Translations under genes and position numbers: made by a program
The notes under the pieces: generated by a model
Database searches by the model: none
Seen by the model: the letters and a program-made list of their open reading frames with translations, nothing else
What the model was told of the DNA's origin: nothing
Assembly: GCF_027474405.1 (NCBI RefSeq)
Contig: NZ_CP114871.1
Span: 3,171,001 to 3,235,000, forward strand
Reading direction: 5' to 3'
DNA length: 64,000 bases
Source of the DNA: Caulobacter sp. NIBR2454
Lineage (GTDB): Bacteria; Pseudomonadota; Alphaproteobacteria; Caulobacterales; Caulobacteraceae
In this document: piece after piece, positions 63,080-64,000 of the stretch
Numbering within the stretch: the first letter of the stretch is position 1
Layout of the letters: each line of letters begins with the position of its first letter

Positions 63080-64000
63080 TCACCCCCTCTTGAACAGGGA
63101 GGCGAACAACGACGGCTTGGCGGTCGGCGGCGCCTCGCGACGGCTGATCAGGCGGGCCAGATGTTCGATGCCCTCGGCGGCCTTGGACTTGGGCGCCGTC
63201 TCCATGACCATCTGGCCGTTGTTGGCGGCCTCGCCAAACAGCCGCGCCTCGAACGGCAGAACCAGGGAAGGTTCGATGCCCAGCGCCTCGCCGAAATCCT
63301 TTACCGGAATCTCGGGACGGCCAGGGACCCCGACCTGGTTCAAGACAAGGCGGGGCGGCAGGTCGTTCGGCCGGGTCTGGCGGATCAGATCGACGATGTT
63401 CTTGGCGTTGCGCAGGGAGGCAAGATCGGGCGTCGCCACCACCACCAGATCATCCGACGCGATCAGCATCTTGCGCTTCCAGGCGCTCCAGGCGTGCGGC
63501 AGGTCGAGCACCACGAAGGGCGCCGCGCCACGGACCTTCTGCGCGACCTCTTCGAAGGCTTCCGGCGAGATATCGTAGTCCTGGTCAAGGGTCGCCGGCG
63601 CGGCGAAGAGAGAGAGCCGTTCCGAACATTTGACCAGCATGCGGTCCAGCAGGATCGGGTCCAGCCGGTCAGGCTGCGACAGGGCGTCAGCCACCCCTTG
63701 GAGGGGGTCCTGGTTGAAGTCGAGCCCGGCGGTGCCGAAGGCCAGATCGAAGTCCGCCAGCACCGCCCCGGCGTGCAGGCGCTCGGCGATGGCGTAGGCG
63801 AAGTTGTGCGCCAGGGTGGACGAGCCGACCCCGCCCCGCGCACCGACGAAGGCGATCTGGCGACCGGCGAACGGCGTGGCCGGATCGGCGTAGAGCCCCG
63901 TCACCGCCCTGATCAGCGGCAGGGGCCGTAGGGGCGCCACCAGGTACTCGCTCACCCCGCGCCGGAGCAATTCGCGATAGAGAGCGATGTCGTTGGTCTG
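63080..64000 (-). CDS. cpaE: Pilus localisation ATPase CpaE/TadZ, N-terminus cut by window edge
   Basis: The visible 306 residues begin within the receiver-like N-terminal domain (YRELLRRGVSEYLVAPL) and continue into a MinD/ParA-type ATPase. The nucleotide loop is FVGARGGVGSSTLAHNFA, a degenerate deviant Walker A that lacks the lysine of KGGxGKT; Caulobacter CpaE has a similar GSS loop as I recall. Later parts include VVLDLPHAWSAWKRKMLIAS and LVLNQVGVPGRPEIPVKDFG. CpaE places the pilus machine at the cell pole. The gene continues beyond base 64000, where cpaD, cpaC, cpaB and pilin genes would be expected. Confidence 0.94.
   Translation of the reverse strand, partial: QTNDIALYRELLRRGVSEYLVAPLRPLPLIRAVTGLYADPATPFAGRQIAFVGARGGVGSSTLAHNFAYAIAERLHAGAVLADFDLAFGTAGLDFNQDPLQGVADALSQPDRLDPILLDRMLVKCSERLSLFAAPATLDQDYDISPEAFEEVAQKVRGAAPFVVLDLPHAWSAWKRKMLIASDDLVVVATPDLASLRNAKNIVDLIRQTRPNDLPPRLVLNQVGVPGRPEIPVKDFGEALGIEPSLVLPFEARLFGEAANNGQMVMETAPKSKAAEGIEHLARLISRREAPPTAKPSLFASLFKRG

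Overview
The window reads as a chromosomal segment of a high-GC alphaproteobacterium close to Caulobacter. The evidence: an SRP RNA-dnaX-ybaB-recR block, an RpoH sigma-32, a cpaE-cpaF-tadB-tadC type IVb (Tad/Cpa) pilus cluster, a TonB-dependent receptor, many exported peptidases, frequent GTG and TTG starts behind clear Shine-Dalgarno sequences, and a gene remnant that resembles the anchor domain of the Caulobacter S-layer protein RsaA. I see no tRNA, rRNA, CRISPR array, prophage or insertion sequence. Almost every base is in, or next to, a recognisable gene, and most strand switches are tight convergent or divergent junctions.

Layout. 1-9100: mostly minus strand. rpmH-rnpA-yidC-engB and argB-HAD-dapD-AI-2E transporter form two runs, separated by a plus-strand pair (secreted amidohydrolase and DUF2059 protein). 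Two 60-residue proteins lie upstream of rpmH. 9100-14150: a TetR-hydrolase-quinone oxidoreductase run, two exported beta/gamma-crystallin proteins and a DUF72 protein. 14200-17200: two divergent PepSY proteins with an OmpR-family regulator and histidine kinase; identical 11-bp-spaced direct repeats flank this system. 17200-23650: secreted phosphodiesterase, L-serine ammonia-lyase, M28 peptidase, MDR-type dehydrogenase and a PagL-like lipid A deacylase.

23700-28830: purA, an unrecognised 376-residue protein, two tandem receiver-domain proteins without the phospho-acceptor aspartate, and rpoH. 29000-33600: quinone reductase and universal stress protein (with a FixK/FNR-like box), a membrane LytTR regulator, the RsaA-like remnant, and a D-amino-acid-oxidase-like lipoprotein whose sequence blocks are in circularly permuted order. 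33570-41520: recR-ybaB-dnaX with SRP RNA, nudC, MAPEG protein, DUF885 hydrolase, pheA and kdsB.

41600-51700: membrane-anchored cytochrome c with a textbook terminator, MATE exporter, four small conserved proteins and a cold-shock gene with a long leader, a BlaI/BlaR1-like pair, spermidine-synthase-fold protein, FMN reductase, NlpC/P60 hydrolase, leucyl aminopeptidase and a TadD-like TPR protein. 51900-64000: TonB-dependent receptor with a Gly/Pro-rich insert, PLP dehydratase, YceI protein, M13 peptidase with isochorismatase, Lrp regulator, then tadC, tadB, cpaF and cpaE (cut by the window edge).

The gene content is mainly housekeeping plus cell-envelope functions. The least conventional stretch is 25100-33600. 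Names rest on motif and sequence recognition by eye; no database search was run.
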